Shown here in pieces: positions 28,288 to 38,645 of a stretch of DNA of 64,000 nucleotides. The position numbers were made by a program, and so were the translations under genes. How positions within the stretch are numbered: position 1 is the stretch's first letter; each line of letters starts with the position of its first letter. This DNA comes from JBBRHH01 sp963788015. Its GTDB lineage: Bacteria; Planctomycetota; Phycisphaerae; Tepidisphaerales; Tepidisphaeraceae. Location: positions 434,001 to 498,000 of the forward strand of contig CAWBEY010000001.1 of the NCBI GenBank assembly GCA_963788015.1, in the 5' to 3' direction. The notes beneath the pieces are model-generated. The model had not been told where the DNA came from. It made no database searches and saw only the letters and a list, made by a program, of their open reading frames with translations.

Positions 28288-31065
28288 ATGCAGCATCCAC
28301 GCCGGACCATCCTCGCACTGTTCGCAATCAACCTGACTCTCGCCCTCGCCTCGTGGGCGCACGCCGCTCAAACCACCAAACCCGCCTCCCCCACCTGTGC
28401 CATCCTCCTCGACCCCGCCCTCTCCACCTGCCCCGCCGCCGCCCTTTTTGAAGAACAAATCACCCACTCCCCCGACGCTGCTTTCGTCGAACGCACTGAC
28501 ATTGCGAAAGTCCTGAAGGAACAACAACTCCAGGCCATGTTCAGCCCAGCCGCCGGAACCTCCCGCGCATTGCTTGGCCAACTTGTCAAGGCCGATCTCC
28601 TCGTCCTCCTTCGCCCTGCCGCCGCCAATGCCGGTCAACCCAAAAGCCCCGCCGCCCTCGACGTCGTCATCTGCGAAACGCATCTGGGCCTGCGCCTCAG
28701 CGTCAACCACGTGGCCCTCTCCAAAGACATCGACCACGACGCCGCCGCCCTCGCCGATATTTTTCATGCCGCGATCGTGCGCAGCCGCGAACCCATCACC
28801 ACCATCGCCGCCGTCCCTCCCTTCCTCAGCCGCGACTTGGGCTTCCAATTCGAACCCCATCAGGCGGCCTATCAGAAGCTCGTCGAACAAACCCTCTCCC
28901 GCCACGCCGGCGTTCTTGTCGTCGAATTGGCCGAGGCCTGCGCCATCTCCGATGAGCTCGCGCTCGCCGGCGGCGACGTGTCGCGCCCCTCGCCGCTCTA
29001 TTTTCTAGGCGAATTTCGCAACGAGGCCGCTCCCGTCAAACGCACCGTCTCCCTCCTCCTCACCCTTAAGCGCGGCAACAAACAAATCGCCAGCATCGCC
29101 CGCAGTGACCTCCCCTTGGCCGACGCCGCCTCCTTCGTCCAATCCACCGCCGACGATTTCTTCGCCAAAGCCACCGGCGCAAAGGCCATCGTCCCGCCCG
29201 ATCCCGCAGCCGAGAGCAAAGAACTCAACGACCGCGCCCACCGCTTCCTTGAGCTGGGCAACTACCACGAGGCCCTTGCGCTCAGCGAAGCCAGCCTCCT
29301 GCTTGATCCCAATCAGTGGCAAACCCACTACGCCGCGGCCGAATCCATCCTCCGCATCGTCGGCTTCCAGGGCGTACCCGCCGATCAACGAGATCAGATG
29401 ACTCGCCTCTGGCGCACTGGCATGGAACACGCCGCCATCTTCGCCTGCAACGTCAAGCTCATCTACGACCGCAACTCCCACCTCCCCCAGTCGTACGCAT
29501 GGGCCCCCAAAGATCTCGGCATCACCCTCGAAGAGCGGCGCGACTACGTCATGCGCATCTTTCGCGCCAAGGCCGCCGCCAAGCTTCTTGACGCCACCCC
29601 CTGGGCGTTTGTCGATGAAGAAGTCTGGCTGAGCGGGGGTGATAAGCTCGCCGATGCCATCGGCCGAAAACTCCGCGTCGTGCGCGAGTGCTCCGATCTC
29701 TTTGGCGACGACTCCAATGAATTAATCCGATTCTTCTGCTCCTATCCCGGCCCTTTCCATGACGATACCCCTGCCCTCCGCGCCGCTCTCGCCCAGATGA
29801 AACAAATGCCCGCACCCGTCGCCCGCGAAGCCGCCGACACGATGCTCGCCCGTCTCGACAAAGATTGCTTCCCCTTCGATGGCCACCCGCGCAACCACGC
29901 CGACGCCGCCGTTCATCCAGAAATCGTCCAAGCCCCCGACAACAGCCCGAGCTTCCATGCTGAGCAGATCAACTGGAACCTCAAAGACGCCAAAGGCCGG
30001 CCCACCAGCGGCCCAGGCCTCATCACCGGCGTCCTCCCGGCCACCCCGGGCACCGACATCATCTGGACCGCCACCGGCCTCTACATCCTTAAACAACACG
30101 CCGACCTTAAACCCATCGCCCCCATCGGCCACTGCGCCGCGTGCTTCGACGGCCGATTCGTCTGGGCCTCCGCTCCCCCGCCTGCATCCGCCCCCACAAC
30201 CAATCCCGTACTCGCTAATGGCCCCGATCAATGCATCCTCTGCTACGATCTCCAGACCGAAACACTCCACACATTCTCCCGCCCGCAAGGCATCCCCCCC
30301 ATGCCCCTTGACTGGTTCGCCGCCGCCCCCCTCGCCCCCGGCCACATCATCGCCGCCGGCGACTTTGGCCGCACCTGGATTATGGATATCCAGTTCAGTC
30401 CCGCCACCGGCGTCATCACCAGCAAAGTCATCTTCGAAGCACGCGACAATCTTCCAATTGACGACCAGAATGCCTGGCGTAATCCCCACCTCGCCTTCAA
30501 ACCCCTTTACGCAACCACCCTCACCGAGCCAGCCAAGGCACCCACCTCACAACCCACAACCGCCCCAACTGCCGCTCCCCATCAGCGCATCCTCATCGGC
30601 CGCTCCCGCACCTACAACCCCCTGCTCCTCGACGTCGAAACCGGCCAAGTCACCGTCGTCTCCGACGCAATCTTCGTCCCCTCCACCATGCCCCCTCGCA
30701 CCGACCACCCCGCCGTCGCCCCCATCGCCACCAGCAACGGCTCCATCTACTGGACCGCCCACGCCGAAGCGGAAAAGAGCGGCCAGCTCCTCCGCCGCTT
30801 CGGCTTCCCAGAATTTAAAGCCGTCCCTCCCAATCCCTCCCCGACCGTCCCCCCCGGCCAAGTCGTCTTCACCCCCAACCGCGTCTACATCCTCGGCGAC
30901 CTCGGCCGCGGCCTCTTCGTCGCCGCCACCCCCAGCGCCCCCTTTATCAAACTCCGCGGCGACCTCCCCAAACTCCTCCAACCCCTCCTCTACCCCAGCA
31001 ATGTCCACGGCCTCATCATCACCAGCATGTCCGGCAATGATCCGTGGTCGATCGCCATCAAATGA
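28288..31065 (+). CDS. Large exported protein with CsgG-like N-terminal domain, TPR and propeller-like C-terminus
   Basis: 925 residues, intact. Signal peptide (MQHPRRTILALFAINLTLAL...AHA). Residues 38-110 resemble the CsgG/LpoB-type fold: FVERTDIAKVLKEQQLQAMF followed by GQLVKADLLVLLR, the usual VERxxLxKVLxEQ...LGADYLV pattern. A TPR-like segment lies near 320-355 (RFLELGNYHEALALSEASLL). The C-terminal 370 residues are rich in short beta strands (IIWTATGLYILKQHADLKP, VVFTPNRVYILGDLGRGLF), which suggests a beta-propeller. Periplasmic or surface protein; a scaffold or sensor role is a guess. A 38-base stretch of its 3' end recurs at 36989. Confidence 0.65.
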   Translation: MQHPRRTILALFAINLTLALASWAHAAQTTKPASPTCAILLDPALSTCPAAALFEEQITHSPDAAFVERTDIAKVLKEQQLQAMFSPAAGTSRALLGQLVKADLLVLLRPAAANAGQPKSPAALDVVICETHLGLRLSVNHVALSKDIDHDAAALADIFHAAIVRSREPITTIAAVPPFLSRDLGFQFEPHQAAYQKLVEQTLSRHAGVLVVELAEACAISDELALAGGDVSRPSPLYFLGEFRNEAAPVKRTVSLLLTLKRGNKQIASIARSDLPLADAASFVQSTADDFFAKATGAKAIVPPDPAAESKELNDRAHRFLELGNYHEALALSEASLLLDPNQWQTHYAAAESILRIVGFQGVPADQRDQMTRLWRTGMEHAAIFACNVKLIYDRNSHLPQSYAWAPKDLGITLEERRDYVMRIFRAKAAAKLLDATPWAFVDEEVWLSGGDKLADAIGRKLRVVRECSDLFGDDSNELIRFFCSYPGPFHDDTPALRAALAQMKQMPAPVAREAADTMLARLDKDCFPFDGHPRNHADAAVHPEIVQAPDNSPSFHAEQINWNLKDAKGRPTSGPGLITGVLPATPGTDIIWTATGLYILKQHADLKPIAPIGHCAACFDGRFVWASAPPPASAPTTNPVLANGPDQCILCYDLQTETLHTFSRPQGIPPMPLDWFAAAPLAPGHIIAAGDFGRTWIMDIQFSPATGVITSKVIFEARDNLPIDDQNAWRNPHLAFKPLYATTLTEPAKAPTSQPTTAPTAAPHQRILIGRSRTYNPLLLDVETGQVTVVSDAIFVPSTMPPRTDHPAVAPIATSNGSIYWTAHAEAEKSGQLLRRFGFPEFKAVPPNPSPTVPPGQVVFTPNRVYILGDLGRGLFVAATPSAPFIKLRGDLPKLLQPLLYPSNVHGLIITSMSGNDPWSIAIK

Positions 31066-31147
31066 ACTACTGCCCCCGACCACGCGATCCCTATTTTCGT
31101 TTCCATTGCCTCCCCGATTACCGCGCGATGCATCCCCCCTGCTGGTT

Positions 31148-32571
31148 TCATGCAAGAAGATCCGGAATGAGGGCGCCGTGGACGTCGGTGAGGCGGCGAT
31201 CGATGCCGTTGTGACGGTAGGTGAGGCGCTTGTGGTCGATGCCCAACAGGTGCAGGACCGTGGCGTGGAGGTCGTAGCAGTAGATGGGGTCGGCGGCGGG
31301 CTTGTAGCCCCACTCGTCGCTTTGGCCGTGGGTGATGCCGCCTTTGACGCCGCCGCCAGCGAGCCAGGTGGTGAAGGTGAAGGGGTTGTGGTCGCGGCCT
31401 TTGCCGCCCTGGCTGCAGGGCATGCGGCCGAACTCGGTGGTCCAGATGACGAGCGTGTCGTCGAGCAGGCCGCGGGACTTGAGGTCCTTGATGAGTGCGG
31501 CAGCGGGCTTGTCCATGGAGCGGCCCATGTCGCCGTGGTCGCGCTGGATGTCTTCGTGGCTGTCCCAGTTGCGGCGGGGGAAGCCGTTGTCGGCGCCGCT
31601 CCAGACCTGGACGAAGCGCACGCCGCGCTCGAGAAGTCGGCGGGCGATGAGGCAGCGTGAGCCGAAGTCTTCGGTAGTCTTGTCGTCGAGTCCGTAGAGC
31701 TTCCGGGTGGCGTCCGATTCGCCGGAGATGTCGAGCACTTCAGGCGCTGAGCTGGAGCTGGGCGGCCAGCTCATAGGAGGCGATGCGAGCGTCGAGGCGC
31801 GAGTCACCTTCGCGTGCGGCCTTGTGCTGGGTGTTGATCTGCTTGAGCAGGGCCTGCGCGTCCCGGTCGGCTTCGGGGGTGAGATAGGCGGCTTTTCGGC
31901 GGGAAGAGGTCGTGGATGGGGTTGGGTCGGCCGGCGCGGATCATGGTGCCCTGGTGGACGGCGGGGAGGAAGGCAGCGCCCCAGTTCTGAGGGCCGTTGG
32001 GGGCAAAGCCGGGCGGGTCAGGGAGCACAACGAAGGCGGGAAGGTTCTCGGTGAGGCTTCCCAGGCCATAGCTGACCCACGCGCCGGCGCTGGGAAAGCC
32101 GGGGATGATGAACCCAGTGTTCTGCATGAAGGTGGCGGGGCCGTGGACGTTGGACTTGCTCACCATGGCTTGGACGAAGGCGATGTCGTCGGCGCAGGAG
32201 CCGATGTGCGGGACCAGGTCGCTAACCCACTTGCCGCACTGTCCGTACTGCTTGAACTTCCAGGGGCTCTGCATGCAGGCGCCGGGGTCGGACTGAAACA
32301 GCTCGACTTTTTCGCCAGGGTCGAACTTCTGGCCGTGCAGTTTGGCGAGGGCGGGCTTGTAATCGAATGTGTCGAGTTGGCTGGCGGCGCCGGACATAAA
32401 AAGTTGGACGACGCGCTTGGCTTTAGCGCGGTGGTGAAGTCCGCCGTTGAAGCCCGCGGGGCGGGAGGCGGGGGAGTCAGCGAGGAGGCGCTGCTGGCCG
32501 AGAAGGTGCGTGAGGGCAATGCCGCCGAGGCCGCCGGCGGAGCGAAAGAGCATGTCGCGTCGAGAGATCAT
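31148..32571 (-). CDS. DUF1501 protein, Tat-exported (frameshifted)
   Basis: About 475 residues after joining frames near 31900 and 31760. Starts MISRRDMLFRSAGGLGG, a twin-arginine signal. The DUF1501 family belongs to the alkaline-phosphatase/sulfatase-like superfamily: KAKRVVQLFMSGAASQLDTF, CMQSPWKFKQYGQCGKWVSD, WDSHEDIQRDHG, TLVIWTTEFGRMP with GRDHNPFTFTTWLAGGG. In planctomycetes it is almost always next to a DUF1549/DUF1553 cytochrome, as here: its start is 12 bases after that stop. Function not established; the pair is thought to act in periplasmic breakdown of polymers. Confidence 0.85.
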
Positions 32572-32583
32572 GGGCGGCTCGAT

Positions 32584-35527
32584 TTAGTCTACGAAGAGAA
32601 ACTCGTTTGTGTTGAAAAGGACACGGCAGGCGGCGGGGAGGCCATGCTTATCGGCGTAGTCCGCGATGGCTTTTGCCTCCGCATCGGTCGGGGGGCGAGA
32701 GAGGGTCAGGGTGTAGAGGAGGTTGATTTGGGTGCGGCGATCTTGGGCGGCGCGCTCGACGCGACCGGCGAGGTGCTCGGCCTGGCGGAGGATGAAGGGG
32801 TCGTTCAACAGAACCAGCGCCTGGAGGGCCGTGATGGTGGCGTTGCGCTTGGCCGCGAGCATGGAGGGGTCGGGGCAGTCGAGCGTCTCCATCATCGGGT
32901 CGGGGACGCTACGGACGACGAAGCGGTAGACGCTGCGGCGGGCGCGCCGCGGGGAGTCAGGGTCGAAGCGGGCGTAGTCGTAGACGGGGGAGTGATCGTC
33001 CTTGAAGTAGAACTGTTGGACCGAGGGGCCGCCGACGGCCAAGTCGATCTTGCCACTGGCGGACAAGAGCGCGTCGTGCAGGCACTCGGCATCGAGGCGG
33101 GTGCGGTTCATCCGCCAGAGGTAGCGGTTGTCGCCGTCAATCTTGGCGGAGGCGGCATTGGGGGCGGAGCTTTGACGGTAGGCGCTGCTGGTGACGATCA
33201 GCTTGTGGAGCTTTTTGAGGGACGTGCCGTTGTCTTCGAACCACCATGCGAGCCAGTCGAGCAGCTCGGGGTGGGTGGGTAGCGCGCCCATGTGGCCGAA
33301 GTCGTTGGGGCTGTCGACGATGCCGCGGCCGAAGTGGTATTGCCAGACGCGGTTGACGATGGAGCGGCGGGTGAGGAGGTTTTCGGGGCGGGTGATCCAG
33401 CGTGCGAGGGCGGCGCGGCGCTGGCCCTCCTGGTTGGGATCTTGCAGCGGAAATTCGGCGGGCTGGTCGGCGGAGAAGACGGCGAGGCGCCGGGCTTCAT
33501 TACGTCCTTGGGTTGCTTGACGTCGCCGCGCTTGAGCAGGCGGATTTGCGCGGGGCGGGCAACGGCACCGTGGCGTAGACCTTGCGAGTCGGGGGAGCTT
33601 GGCGAGCTCGGCGTCGGCGGCGGTAACTTTGGCTTGTGGCGTGGTGGAGTTCGGCGCGCTCGTCGTCGGTGAGGGCGGCTTCGAGCAGGCGGTCGCGCTC
33701 GCGGTCGAGGTCGTGCAGGTCGAGGCGGGTGCGGCTGTCGAAGCCGTCGATGAGGTATTTTCGGGCCCAGCGGCCTTGCTCGATGGAGTCGAGGGCGGAG
33801 ACGCTTGCGCCGGCGGCGAGGTTTTTGCCGTCGGGGTTGAAGACTTGAAGCTCGGCGAGGGCGAAGACGTAATCGTTGAGCCGCAGCCAGAGGCGGGTGG
33901 CGGTGACGCGGACATAGCGGGCTTTGGTTCCTTCCGGCGCCTGAATGACGACTGGCGCTTCGCCTGGGCTGGGGGTGTCTTCGCGGGTGTGGTCGGCGAG
34001 GGTGGTGACGTTGGCGGCGAAAGTGGTGTCGTCGGAAGCTTCGACGCGGTAGCGGACGGGGAAGCCGAAGCCGGGGGTGTCGGCGAAATCGGTGGGACGG
34101 GCGGGGGTGAGGCGGATTTCGTGGATTGGTTTCGAGGCGCCGAGATCGAGTTGGACCCACTTGGTGAGGTCGGGGGATTTTTCGATGGTGCTGTGGTAGC
34201 CGTTGGAGGGGCTGGTGGTTTTGGTGCGGGACTCAGCGAGAATTGCGTCGAGCTCGGCAAGGCGGGGGGTGGGGTGGTTTTTTGCGGCGGAAGCACGCAC
34301 GCTCTGGCGCGGTGTCGGCGGCGGCGCGGTCGGCGGTGAGCTGGTGGCGCTTGGCGAGGAGGTCGGGCGGCGTCGTAGAGGCGGTCGCCACGGTCAATGC
34401 CGGCGAAGACGGCTTGCAGGCGGTAGTAGTCTTCCTGGGTGATGGGGTCGAACTTGTGGTTGTGGCAGCGGGCGCAGTGGACGGTGAGGCTTTGGAAGGT
34501 GGACATCGCGGTCATGACCATGTCGTCGCGGTCGTTGGAGCGGGTGATTGCTTTGTCGGTCGTGCCCTCGCGCAGCTCGGTGTGGCCGACAAAGTCCCAC
34601 GGTCCGGCGGCGATGAAGCCGGTCGCAACCACGCGTCGGGGTCGGCGGGAAAGAGCACGTCGCCGGCAAGTTGCTCCTCCACGAAGCGGGGTAGGGCTTG
34701 TCGCCGTTGAAGCTTTGGATGACGTAATCGCGGTAGGGCCAGGCGTTGGGGCGTGTTTTATCTTTGTCGTAGCCGTGGGTTTCGCCGAAGTGGACAACGT
34801 CGAGCCAGTGGCGGGCCCAGCGCTCGCCGTAGCGCGGGGAGGCGAGGAGGCGGTCGGCGAGTTTTTCGTAGGCGTCGGGGACGGGGTCGGCGAGGAAGTC
34901 TTCGACTTCGTCGGGCGTTGGGGGAAGGCCGGTAAGGTCGAAAGAGAGCCGGCGAATGAGCGTGCGGCGGTCGGCTTCGAGGGAGGGGCGGAGGTTCTCC
35001 TGTTCGAGGTGGTTCAGGACGAATGCGTCGATGGGGTTTCGGACCCAGCGCGGGTCGTGGACGGGTGGGGGTGCGGGGCGGGTTGCGGGTTTGAAGGACC
35101 ACCAGTCGGATTTTTCCAAGGCGGTGGCGGCGGACGCTGGACTGGCCGGCCAAGACGCCCCTTGATCAATCCACGCCCGGAGAGTGGCGATCTGCTCGTC
35201 CGAGAGGCGCCGGCCTTTGGCGGGCATGACGCGGTCAGGCTCTTCACCGGTAACGAGGCGAATGAGAAGGCTTTGGGCACTTCTGCCGGGAACGATGACT
35301 GAGCCGTCGTCGCCGCCGCGAAAGGCGGCGGATTTGGAGTCGAGGCGCAGGCCGCCTTTCTGCTTCTCCGGGCCGTGGCAGGAAATGCAGGAGGATTCGA
35401 GGAGCGGCCAGACGTCTTTAGAGAAGCTGACAGGAGTGGGGGCGGCTGGTGCGATGGACGGGAGTAGAGAAACGGTGAGCAACGCGATGAGGACGAGGCG
35501 GAGGTTGAAGGAATGGGGGTGGGACAT
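32584..35527 (-). CDS. Planctomycete cytochrome (PSCyt1/DUF1549/DUF1553) protein with discoidin-like insert (multiply frameshifted)
   Basis: About 980 residues when at least five frame changes (near 34690, 34390, 34300, 33590, 33510) are joined. Signal peptide (MSHPHSFNLRLVLIALLTVS). A cytochrome c-like PSCyt1 domain carries the heme motif ESSCISCHGPEKQKGGLRLD and distal RVMPAKGRRL. DUF1549 follows (NPIDAFVLNHLEQENLRPS; RRLSFDLTGLPPTPDEVEDF; WARHWLDVVHFGETHG). A discoidin/F5-8C-like stretch is inserted (DLTKWVQLDLGASKPIHEIR, ARYVRVTATRLWLRLND). DUF1553 ends the protein (RRSIVNRVWQYHFGRGIVDS; NRYLWRMNRTRLDAECLHDA). The start at 35545 is an alternative. Operon with DUF1501. Confidence 0.85.
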
Positions 35528-35804
35528 TCGGTTTTGTATACGCATGAGGCAGCCGGTCGTGCGCGTCTCACGTCTGTCTTTCAAGTTTGCTCAGAATCAA
35601 AGCCGAACCCACAGATTCTACCATGAGGTGCGTCATGCCAGCCTTAACTTGGGCAACGTGCGCCGCGTTTTGCATGCTTTGCACCTCCTGCAGCAGAACG
35701 GCGATGTTTGTTGCCGACAACGCTCGAATTGAGCATTGTCCGTTTTGTGGCGCAGTGATATGTGTGGCGCTTTGCGTGCATAGGCCCGCGATTGGCCGGC
35801 ATTC

Positions 35805-36971
35805 ATGGATCTACACCGCATATTATCTGGGCTGGAGCAGGGCCTGGGGGTGGCTTTAGTTTCACTTGTGCTGCTCGATGTTTTTCTGACGGTCCTCTAT
35901 GCGCGGATGGGGACGGGTATCGCCAGCCGTCGGCTGGCTTGCGTGTTGTGGTACTTGTTTCGGGCTGCAACAAGGCCAATGCGGCGGCGGCGGGCGTTGG
36001 TGCTGTCCTACTGCGGGCCGGTGATCCTGGTAATGCTGGTAGGACTTTGGACGCTGGCGTTGACGTGCGGGATGGCGATGGTGATTCATCCGAAAATGGG
36101 CACGTCGATTGTGGCGAACAATGGGCCCACTCCCAGGAGCTTTGCGGTGGCGATGTACGTGAGCGGCGATGCGCTGACGACAGTTGGGGCCAGCGACATC
36201 TCGCCAATCACCCCGTTCTTCCGACTGTTTTACACGTTCTGTTCAGTCACCGGCATCTCGGTGCTGACGTTGACGCTGACGTATTTTCTGGAGGTGTATA
36301 ACGCGCTGCAGCGGAGAAATACGTTTGCGTTGAAGGTGCATCTTGCCAGTGGCGAAACCGCTGATGGGGCAGATCTGGTGGCCGGACTTGGACCGCGCGG
36401 GCAGTTTACGGCGGGCTATTCCCAGATCGCGGAAATGGCCGCGGAGGTGGCGAGCCTGAAGGAATCGCACCACTTTTATCCGGTGATTTTTTACTTTCGG
36501 TTTCGCGAGCCCTATTACGCGCTATCGCGGTTCGCGCTGCTTTCATTGGATACGGTCACGCTGATCAAAAGCGGACTGGATGATGAGGAGTTGGGGTGGT
36601 TGAAAGAATCGGTGGCGGTAAACCAGCTTTGGCGCGGGACGATGCACATGCTGACGCTGCTGTCCGAGGGATTTTTGCCCAGCGGTGCGACGCAGTCGAT
36701 CGGGGAGCCAGATGAAGCGACGATTCAGCGATGGCGACATCGCTATCTTGCAGGGCTGGACCGCTTAAAGCAGGCCGGGGTGCGGACGATCCGCAATGAG
36801 CAGGAGGGGGCCGAGACCTACATTGCACTGCGGGCGCGGTGGGATCGCTACATCAAAGCATTCGCGGATCACATGGCCCACGACATGGTGAACATTGATC
36901 CTGTTGGCGCTAATCCCAAGTCAGTGAGGGACCGGCAGCAATTTGACCTGCGACTGCGCTCGGCGGGGTGA
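35805..36971 (+). CDS. Pore-loop ion-channel protein with unusual filter TVGASD
   Basis: 388 residues, intact. Helices at about 15-33, 70-95 and 135-160 with a pore loop between the last two: YVSGDALTTVGASDIS. Residues 126-131 read TVGASD where potassium channels have TVGYGD, so the second glycine is missing. The C-terminal 220 residues are a soluble helical domain, cytoplasmic by topology (FREPYYALSRFALLSLDTVT, HMLTLLSEGFLPSG). It is a relative in layout of the gene at 49068-50147. Ion selectivity is uncertain because of the altered filter. Confidence 0.7.
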   Translation: MDLHRILSGLEQGLGVALVSLVLLDVFLTVLYARMGTGIASRRLACVLWYLFRAATRPMRRRRALVLSYCGPVILVMLVGLWTLALTCGMAMVIHPKMGTSIVANNGPTPRSFAVAMYVSGDALTTVGASDISPITPFFRLFYTFCSVTGISVLTLTLTYFLEVYNALQRRNTFALKVHLASGETADGADLVAGLGPRGQFTAGYSQIAEMAAEVASLKESHHFYPVIFYFRFREPYYALSRFALLSLDTVTLIKSGLDDEELGWLKESVAVNQLWRGTMHMLTLLSEGFLPSGATQSIGEPDEATIQRWRHRYLAGLDRLKQAGVRTIRNEQEGAETYIALRARWDRYIKAFADHMAHDMVNIDPVGANPKSVRDRQQFDLRLRSAG

Positions 36972-36988
36972 TCTCTGACTGTTGGACG

Positions 36989-37144
36989 GTCCACGGCCTC
37001 ATCATCAACAGCATGTCCGGCAATGACGCAGTTACTCACCTGGTCATGCCCACCATTCTCCTCAGCGATATCGGCCGAGTCGAGTGGCCCGCCGCGACAT
37101 CAGCCGCTCATAAACTTACGGCTCTGGACCTGACGACAACGTGA
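36989..37144 (+). pseudogene. 3' fragment of a paralogue of the CsgG-like gene
   Basis: The frame reads VHGLIINSMSGNDAVTHLVM and continues to a stop at 37142-37144. Its first 38 bases match 31004-31041 of the 925-residue protein gene with one visible difference (VHGLIITSMSGND there). After that the two differ. No start or upstream coding sequence of such a gene precedes it. A decayed or partly copied paralogue. Confidence 0.6.
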
Positions 37145-37180
37145 TCCAGAGCCGCGCCGTCCCACTTCCCAACTTCGCCG

Positions 37181-37483
37181 TCACTCCAGCGTGTGCGTCC
37201 CATGCGTCACCGCTCCACCCGCCCGCAGCGCCGCGGCCACCAGCGTCGTCTCCGCGAGCTCCTCCTCGCTCGCCCCGGCCTTCTTCGCCCGGCCGGCGTG
37301 AATCTCAATGCAGTACGGGCACTGCGTCGTGAGCGCCACCGCCACCGCCATCAGCTCCTTGTACTTCAGCGGAATCACGCCGCCCGCAAACGCCGCCGCA
37401 TCAAACGCAACGAACGCCTTGAACGCCTCAGGAGCCAACTCACCGAGCCGCTTGATCTTCGCCAGATTCTTCATGTCGTACAT
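37181..37483 (-). CDS. Carboxymuconolactone decarboxylase/AhpD-like protein
   Basis: 100 residues from MYDMKNLAKIKRLGELA; the start at 37528 adds 15 residues without family character. The AhpD core is clear: VIPLKYKELMAVAVALTTQC then PYCIEIHAGRAKKAG, giving CxxC plus the following His (the redox-active set of AhpD), and an AALRAGGAVTHG ending. Family members are peroxidase partners or decarboxylases, usually oligomeric and cytoplasmic. It lies 48 bases after the tautomerase gene on the same strand, and both are divergent from a TetR regulator with a palindrome between. Confidence 0.85.
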   Translation of the reverse strand: MYDMKNLAKIKRLGELAPEAFKAFVAFDAAAFAGGVIPLKYKELMAVAVALTTQCPYCIEIHAGRAKKAGASEEELAETTLVAAALRAGGAVTHGTHTLE

Positions 37484-37531
37484 TGCGATCTCCTTTCTAA
37501 AGAATGTCTCCAAACGCCCACCCATCACCGC

Positions 37532-37756
37532 TCAACTAACGCCGCCAGCCGCCATCGCCTTTACCGCCGCAGTCGACAGCGGGCTGCCCCCGAAACCAAA
37601 ATCCCCGCTCTTGATCTCTTCGACGAAGACGCACGTCGCCGACCGCAGGTTCTCACCCTCGATCGACACCATCGTCTCCGTCAGCTTCCGGATCATCTCC
37701 TGCTTCTGCGCCGACGTAAAAACACCCTCAATCACCTTCACATTAACCAGCGGCAT
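37532..37756 (-). CDS. 4-oxalocrotonate tautomerase-like protein
   Basis: 74 residues. The start at 37756 rather than 37762 puts Pro directly after Met (MPLVNVKVIEGVF), and Pro-1 is the catalytic base of this family. Also present: TETMVSIEGENLRSATCVFV and a glycine-rich end region (GDFGFGGSPLST). Length fits the family (60-80). Family members isomerise unsaturated keto acids in aromatic degradation. First gene of a two-gene unit with the AhpD-like protein. Confidence 0.85.
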   Translation of the reverse strand: MPLVNVKVIEGVFTSAQKQEMIRKLTETMVSIEGENLRSATCVFVEEIKSGDFGFGGSPLSTAAVKAMAAGGVS

Positions 37757-37868
37757 ATACACTCCAATCTGTCTAAAACTCCCGGCCGGTCACACGTAAA
37801 CATTACGATGATCCGACCCGGCTCCAGACACAATACGCAGCCGCAAGCCCCCGCACAGTGCACTCCAG

Positions 37869-37898
37869 GTACACCCCCGGGTGTACTACGGGTACACT
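37869..37898. promoter_or_regulatory. Probable TetR operator between divergent genes
   Basis: Perfect 8-bp inverted repeat gtacaccc-cc-gggtgtac at 37869-37886, followed by a partial third unit gggtacac at 37890-37897. It lies 21 bases before the tetR start and 112 bases before the tautomerase start. Palindromes of this size in a divergent region beside a TetR gene are the usual binding sites of that regulator. Confidence 0.75.
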
Positions 37899-37907
37899 CT
37901 TCCCCAC

Positions 37908-38588
37908 ATGCCCACCGCTCCCGGCAAGTCCGTCTCCCAGCTCCTCGGGCTTCCCGACGCCCCCAGGACCGGCCGCGAAAGGCTCATTGCCGCCGCCATC
38001 GAGCTCTTCTACCGGCACGGCTTCGGCGCCGTCGGCATCGACCAGATCATCGCCACCGCCGGCGTCACCAAGACCACCTTCTACAAACATTTTGAATCCA
38101 AAGATGATCTCATGGTCGCCGCCGTTCATCGCCGCGACGAATGGGAATCGCAGGCCTGGGCCAACGCAGTCCGAAAGCTCGGCGGCGATGATCCGCGCCG
38201 CCAGCTCCTGGCCATGCTCGACGTCATGGACCTCTGGTTCAACGACCCCGAATTTCTCGGCTGCATGTTCATCAATGCCGCCGCCGAATTCCCAAACCCG
38301 CACGACCCCATCCACCAGGCCGCCGCCGTCCAGAAGCGACGCTCCCGCGACCAGCGTCGCGACCTGGCCAAAGCCGCCGGCGCAGACGCCAACGCGGCCG
38401 AAATCTTCGCCGACTGCTACACCGCACTCATCGAAGGCGCTCTCATCCTCAGGCAAACCCACGCCCGCAACGACGCCGCCCGCGCCATCCGCCCCGCTGT
38501 CGAACAACTTATCGCCACCTACCTCCCGAACGTCCCCAAAAAAGCAGCGCGAACCAAAAAGCGCTTACGCTCCTCCGCCACAATGTGA
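37908..38588 (+). CDS. TetR-family transcriptional regulator
   Basis: 226 residues from MPTAPGKSVSQLLGLPD. The N-terminal helix-turn-helix domain is typical: RERLIAAAIELFYRHGFGAV, GIDQIIATAGVTKTTFYKHF, ESKDDLMVAA. The C-terminal ligand-binding helices resemble the subgroup with C-terminal TetR_C_33-like domains (DLWFNDPEFLGCMFINAAAE). It probably represses the divergent tautomerase/AhpD pair and itself through the palindrome upstream; the inducer is unknown. The last 15 residues are lysine/arginine-rich. Confidence 0.9.
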   Translation: MPTAPGKSVSQLLGLPDAPRTGRERLIAAAIELFYRHGFGAVGIDQIIATAGVTKTTFYKHFESKDDLMVAAVHRRDEWESQAWANAVRKLGGDDPRRQLLAMLDVMDLWFNDPEFLGCMFINAAAEFPNPHDPIHQAAAVQKRRSRDQRRDLAKAAGADANAAEIFADCYTALIEGALILRQTHARNDAARAIRPAVEQLIATYLPNVPKKAARTKKRLRSSATM

Positions 38589-38645
38589 ATGGCTCGCGGT
38601 CGAACGTACGTGGTCGTTCAGAGAATCCGTTGCAAGCCGGACAAA

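Noticed and set aside
29879..31660. 593-residue frame over the CsgG-like gene and DUF1501 gene
   Set aside because: Proline/serine-rich shadow that crosses the ends of two convergent genes.
31912..33282. 456-residue plus-strand frame over the DUF1501/DUF1553 genes
   Set aside because: Glycine/valine-rich antisense shadow; DUF signatures are clear on the minus strand.
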